Assembly: GCA_017555845.1 (NCBI GenBank)
Contig: JAFZFO010000030.1
Coordinates: forward strand, 1-62,400
DNA length: 62,400 bases
Direction: 5' to 3'
From: Bacteroidaceae bacterium
GTDB taxonomy: Bacteria > Bacteroidota > Bacteroidia > Bacteroidales > Bacteroidaceae
Shown here: positions 59,940-62,400 of the stretch, piece by piece
Layout of the letters: each line of letters opens with the position of its first letter
Position numbering within the stretch: position 1 is the first letter of the stretch
Made by a program: the position numbers and the translations under genes
The notes under the pieces: generated by a model
What the model saw: the letters and a program-made list of their open reading frames with translations, nothing else
Databases searched by the model: none
What the model was told of the DNA's origin: nothing

Positions 59940-60934
59940 CAGCCTCTGTTATATATTTTTGTAAGGTTCTTCTTTGTTTCAAGCGGTTGCTTCAATATCA
60001 TCTTGAACCAGAATGCCTTGAGGAAACCTGTTCCATAACCGGCAATCTGCACAGCCGCAGCCACCACCGACATTAGCGCAACCTTCAGACTCCTGTTCTT
60101 GAACAACGAGTCAAAGAAGATGAGCAGGGCATACAGCAACGGCAACAGCAACAACCATGGGCAGAATATCGATGCTACCAACAACGCCACCCCAAGTACA
60201 AGCAAGAGCGCGGGCGCAGTGTGTACAATCTTCAATGAGCCGGGGTGCAGAATCTGCAGCCATATTCTCGCCTGACCGAAGTTGTTGACCTGTTTGAAGA
60301 AACGGCCCATGTCAATGCGACGCTTGTGATATACAAAGACTGGGCGTATAAGACGGATCTTGAAACCGGCATTACGGATGCGGATGCTAAGGTCAATATC
60401 CTCGCCCATCATATCCTTGAAATCGCCCACTGTGTCATAGACCTTCTTTGAAAAGCCCATGTTGAATGTTCGTGGACAGAACTTCTCCATCACAGCCTTG
60501 CCACCGCGTATACCACCTGTTGTCCAGAACGATGTCATGGCATGGCTTACGGCCTTTTGCATATCCGAGAACGAGCTGTCGGCAGCATCGGGACCTCCGA
60601 AGCAATCGGCATAGTCACTTGCCATCTCGGCCTCAAGCTTCTCAAAATATGTCGGGGGCAGTATCACATCGGAATCAAAGAACAGCAGATAGTCGCCTGT
60701 AGCCCTCTGCATTCCATAGTTACGTGTCTCGCTACGGCCTGAATTCTCCTTATAGTAATAGTGGATAGTAAAAAAAGAACGATAGTGATCAAGTAAATGA
60801 TCACATCGTTCTTTTGAGCCATCCTCTATAATAAGCAACTCAAATGGTTTTACCGTCTGAGCCGACAGGCTGTCGAGCAGTTCCTTAACTTCTCCTGGCC
60901 TGTTATAAACCGGGACAATTATAGAGTATAACAA
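59939..60934 (-). CDS. Family 2 glycosyltransferase with C-terminal membrane segments
   Basis: The 331-residue product starts MLYSIIVPVYNRPGEVKELL with the GT-A ELLIIEDGS and LLFFDSDVILP (DxD) motifs, and the catalytic-side segment DMMGEDIDLSIRIRNAGF (ED). Two or three hydrophobic helices follow (LLLVLGVALLVASIFCP, LLPLLYALLIFF). It probably builds a lipid-linked or envelope glycan at the inner membrane. First gene of the run with radC and lpxH. Confidence 0.9.
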   Translation of the reverse strand: MLYSIIVPVYNRPGEVKELLDSLSAQTVKPFELLIIEDGSKERCDHLLDHYRSFFTIHYYYKENSGRSETRNYGMQRATGDYLLFFDSDVILPPTYFEKLEAEMASDYADCFGGPDAADSSFSDMQKAVSHAMTSFWTTGGIRGGKAVMEKFCPRTFNMGFSKKVYDTVGDFKDMMGEDIDLSIRIRNAGFKIRLIRPVFVYHKRRIDMGRFFKQVNNFGQARIWLQILHPGSLKIVHTAPALLLVLGVALLVASIFCPWLLLLPLLYALLIFFDSLFKNRSLKVALMSVVAAAVQIAGYGTGFLKAFWFKMILKQPLETKKNLTKIYNRG

Positions 60935-60966
60935 ATCTTTGTTTTTTTAAAAAAGTTAACTTGTCC

Positions 60967-61074
60967 ATTAAAAAGTGGGAGAACAAGGCTTGCGGTAAAG
61001 GCGTAATACCGGAGTTTACTTTAGTAAATGAGGATTTACGCCTTGCCGTATAACGCAGTTATCTCCTTTTTAAT
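60967..61074. repeat. Long imperfect inverted repeat after efp
   Basis: ATTAAAAAGTGGGAGA (60967-60982) faces TCTCCTTTTTAAT (61062-61074); inside, AAGGCGTAA (60998-61006) pairs perfectly with TTACGCCTT (61036-61044), and a small TTTACT/AGTAAA hairpin sits at the centre. It fills the gap between the efp stop (61085) and the glycosyltransferase start (60934). It may be the efp terminator or an attenuator for the genes below, or a dispersed repeat. Confidence 0.5.
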
Positions 61075-61084
61075 GAGTCAAGAT

Positions 61085-61651
61085 TTATGCCTTTACACGA
61101 CCTACGTAAGAACCGTCGCGAGTGTCAATCTCAACAAGCTCGCCCTCGTTGATGAAGAGAGGAACGCGAACCTCGGCACCAGTCTCCACTGTAGCAGGCT
61201 TTGTTGTGTTAGTCGCTGTATCACCCTTGAGACCTGGCTCTGTGTATGTAACTTCAAGAACAACCTTTACAGGCATATCAGCATAAAGGATTGTCTCTGT
61301 TGAAGCGTCGGTAACAACCTCAAGTGTCATACCCTCCTTCATGAAAGCAACACCGTTGATCTGCTCTGAAGCGATAGTTACCTGCTCGAAAGTCTCCTGG
61401 TTCATAAATACATACTCCTCGCCCTCCTGATAGAGATACTGGTATGGACGGCGCTCAACGCGTACATCCTCGAGTTTCTCACCAATATTGAAACGACGAT
61501 CCAACACATAGCCGTCAACAACATCCTTAAGCTTTGTACGCATGAATGTGTTACCCTTACCTGGCTTTACGTGCAAGAAATCGATACAGAAATACAACTT
61601 ACCATCCATGCGGATTGCTGTACCCTTTTTAATGTCTTCTGCATTAATCAT
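61085..61651 (-). CDS. efp: Elongation factor P
   Basis: Relieves ribosome stalling at proline runs. The 188-residue product starts [20 protein letters not shown] and has the tip loop [11 protein letters not shown] with the lysine that can be modified at about K32. The three beta-barrel domains and the C-terminal signature ([12 protein letters not shown]) are normal. A minus-strand -7 box lies at 61700-61707. Confidence 0.96.
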   Translation of the reverse strand: MINAEDIKKGTAIRMDGKLYFCIDFLHVKPGKGNTFMRTKLKDVVDGYVLDRRFNIGEKLEDVRVERRPYQYLYQEGEEYVFMNQETFEQVTIASEQINGVAFMKEGMTLEVVTDASTETILYADMPVKVVLEVTYTEPGLKGDTATNTTKPATVETGAEVRVPLFINEGELVEIDTRDGSYVGRVKA

Positions 61652-61698
61652 AAATCTACTATTTTTTGAATTAAACTATTTTTTTCCTGAAAAACTTT

Positions 61699-61996
61699 GC
61701 AAATATAGCAAAAACGAGCGAAATAATATCAAGCTTGCTTGAATATTTCACAGCGAGTGCCAATTATATTGGAGCTTTAGCTCAAATATAGTTCAAACGA
61801 GCGAAAAATATCAAGTTTATTTGATTATTTCACAGCGAGTGAGAGTATATTCGCGATTTATCGCAAATATAGTAGTTCAAACGAACGAAAGTTTGTACAA
61901 ATGAGTGAATAAAATCTATTTTATTTCCAACGAATGCAGGCAAACTTGGGCCAAGTCAAATAATATCAAGTCCTACTTGATTATTTCACAGTCCGC
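61699..61996. repeat. Degenerate tandem array of palindromic units
   Basis: Three units share GAnAATA...TCAAG facing CTTGA...TATTTCACAG: 61715-61759, 61798-61841 and 61955-61996. The first two are bordered by CGAGCGAAA and CAGCGAGTG. Between them lie further hairpins (TATATTCGCGAT/ATCGCAAATATA at 61846-61870). Counting CAAATATAG...CGAACGAAA at 61699, 61782 and 61863, the period is about 82 bases. No coding potential. It occupies most of the 513 bases between efp and the RND adaptor gene. Confidence 0.6.
61700..61707 (-). promoter_or_regulatory. Candidate -7 box for efp
   Basis: TATATTTG on the minus strand, a full TAnnTTTG match, 49 bases before the ATG at 61651. The same CAAATATAG text recurs in the adjoining repeat array, which lowers the confidence. 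Confidence 0.4.
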
Positions 61997-62030
61997 CATC
62001 AAAGTCCTTTCAGAATAGGCATTTTTTTAC

Positions 62031-62038
62031 TATTTTTG
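62031..62038 (+). promoter_or_regulatory. Candidate -7 box for the RND adaptor gene
   Basis: TATTTTTG, 127 bases before the ATG at 62165, leaving a long AT-rich leader. No clear -33 TTG. Confidence 0.4.
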
Positions 62039-62164
62039 CAACAATTTTTGAAAAGCGCATTTACCCGCATGAATATGTATGTATACCAACATGTTAAATA
62101 CGTTTTCAAATTAAACCTTTTTATATTTTCCGAGTCAAAATACTATTAAACAATACAGAAAAAA

Positions 62165-62400
62165 ATGAACAGATATCTTAAATGGGGATTTGTGGTAGCC
62201 ATTGCTGCCGGAGCATCGGTTTACGGATATTTCCAACTGACTCCACGACAGAACGAAGAACTTGCAAAAGTTGACAACACACCTGCCAAAAGCAACAAGA
62301 AAGTACTTAACGTAACCGCAAAGATTCTGAAGCCACACCTGCTTACCGATGAGATTCTTACCGTGGGTAAACTGGTGCCGGACGAGGAGGTACAACTCAC
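62165..62400 (+). CDS. RND efflux periplasmic adaptor, N-terminal part (cut by window edge)
   Basis: About 78 codons are visible. The product starts MNRYLKWGFVVAIAAGASVYGYFQL (membrane anchor or signal) and then TAKILKPHLLTDEILTVGKLVPDEEVQL, the pattern of the first beta strands of AcrA/HlyD-type adaptors, where the G..L..E.V.L run precedes the biotinyl-like hairpin. It probably heads an RND pump operon outside the window. Confidence is moderate because most of the protein is missing. Confidence 0.7.
   Translation, partial: MNRYLKWGFVVAIAAGASVYGYFQLTPRQNEELAKVDNTPAKSNKKVLNVTAKILKPHLLTDEILTVGKLVPDEEVQL

Noticed and set aside
61699-61996. Possible CRISPR array at the palindromic repeats
   Set aside because: Units are few and degenerate, the spacers are also repeated, and no cas gene is present.

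Overview
The window is one contiguous piece of a Bacteroidota chromosome, most likely a gut or oral member of the Bacteroidales. Support comes from a SusC/SusD pair, a SprA (type IX secretion) gene beside ruvA, lipoproteins with short Ser-Cys lipoboxes, tRNA genes without an encoded CCA end, and several promoters of the Bacteroidota type (a -33 TTG about 19-20 bases before a -7 TAnnTTTG or TAnnTTCG). I cannot name the genus. No rRNA, CRISPR array, prophage or transposase was seen, and every clear gene looks intact apart from the two cut by the window ends.

Layout. 1-5.8 kb: divergent glycyl-tRNA synthetase (cut by the left edge) and a type IIA topoisomerase A subunit, followed by two overlapping envelope genes and tRNA-Leu(TAG). 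5.8-6.9 kb: about 1 kb without genes, holding a roughly 600-base inverted-repeat element with nested hairpins. 6.9-15.1 kb: a NUDIX hydrolase, then a four-gene SusC/SusD operon with a metallopeptidase-like lipoprotein that lacks HExxH and a double-thioredoxin lipoprotein. 15.2-20.9 kb: a surface protein with a sorting-domain-like tail, an M23 endopeptidase-like lipoprotein, a glycosyltransferase, a YeiH permease and a DUF4491 membrane protein. 20.9-29.2 kb: divergent GH2 beta-galactosidase and GH29 alpha-fucosidase (host-glycan type activities), the fucosidase being followed by cutC and a xanthine phosphoribosyltransferase, facing a metal-type permease with a C-terminal HMA domain. 29.3-33.8 kb: a transglutaminase-like exported protein and an ABC exporter. 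33.9-42.4 kb: ruvA, sprA and an L,D-transpeptidase-like protein. 42.4-48.8 kb: tRNA-Arg(CCT), a TPR protein, an AraC-type regulator overlapping an AlkD-like gene, and the fur-purA-yugP-hisS run. 48.9-54.3 kb: a RavA/ViaA-like pair and pta-ackA. 54.4-62.4 kb: a lipoprotein, CCA-adding enzyme, TolC-like protein, a glycosyltransferase-radC-DUF59-lpxH operon, efp, a palindromic repeat array and the start of an RND adaptor gene.

How it works together. SprA implies type IX secretion; the beta-galactosidase and the 15.2-kb surface protein both end in short beta-rich tails that look like its sorting signals, so the window shows the transporter and two plausible cargos. The SusCD operon looks like an importer whose two accessory lipoproteins suggest a peptide or thiol-linked substrate rather than a glycan, since no glycoside hydrolase is in that operon. 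The least explained material is non-coding: the inverted-repeat element after tRNA-Leu (6041-6642), a long imperfect hairpin after efp (60967-61074) and the palindromic tandem array upstream of the RND adaptor gene (61699-61996).
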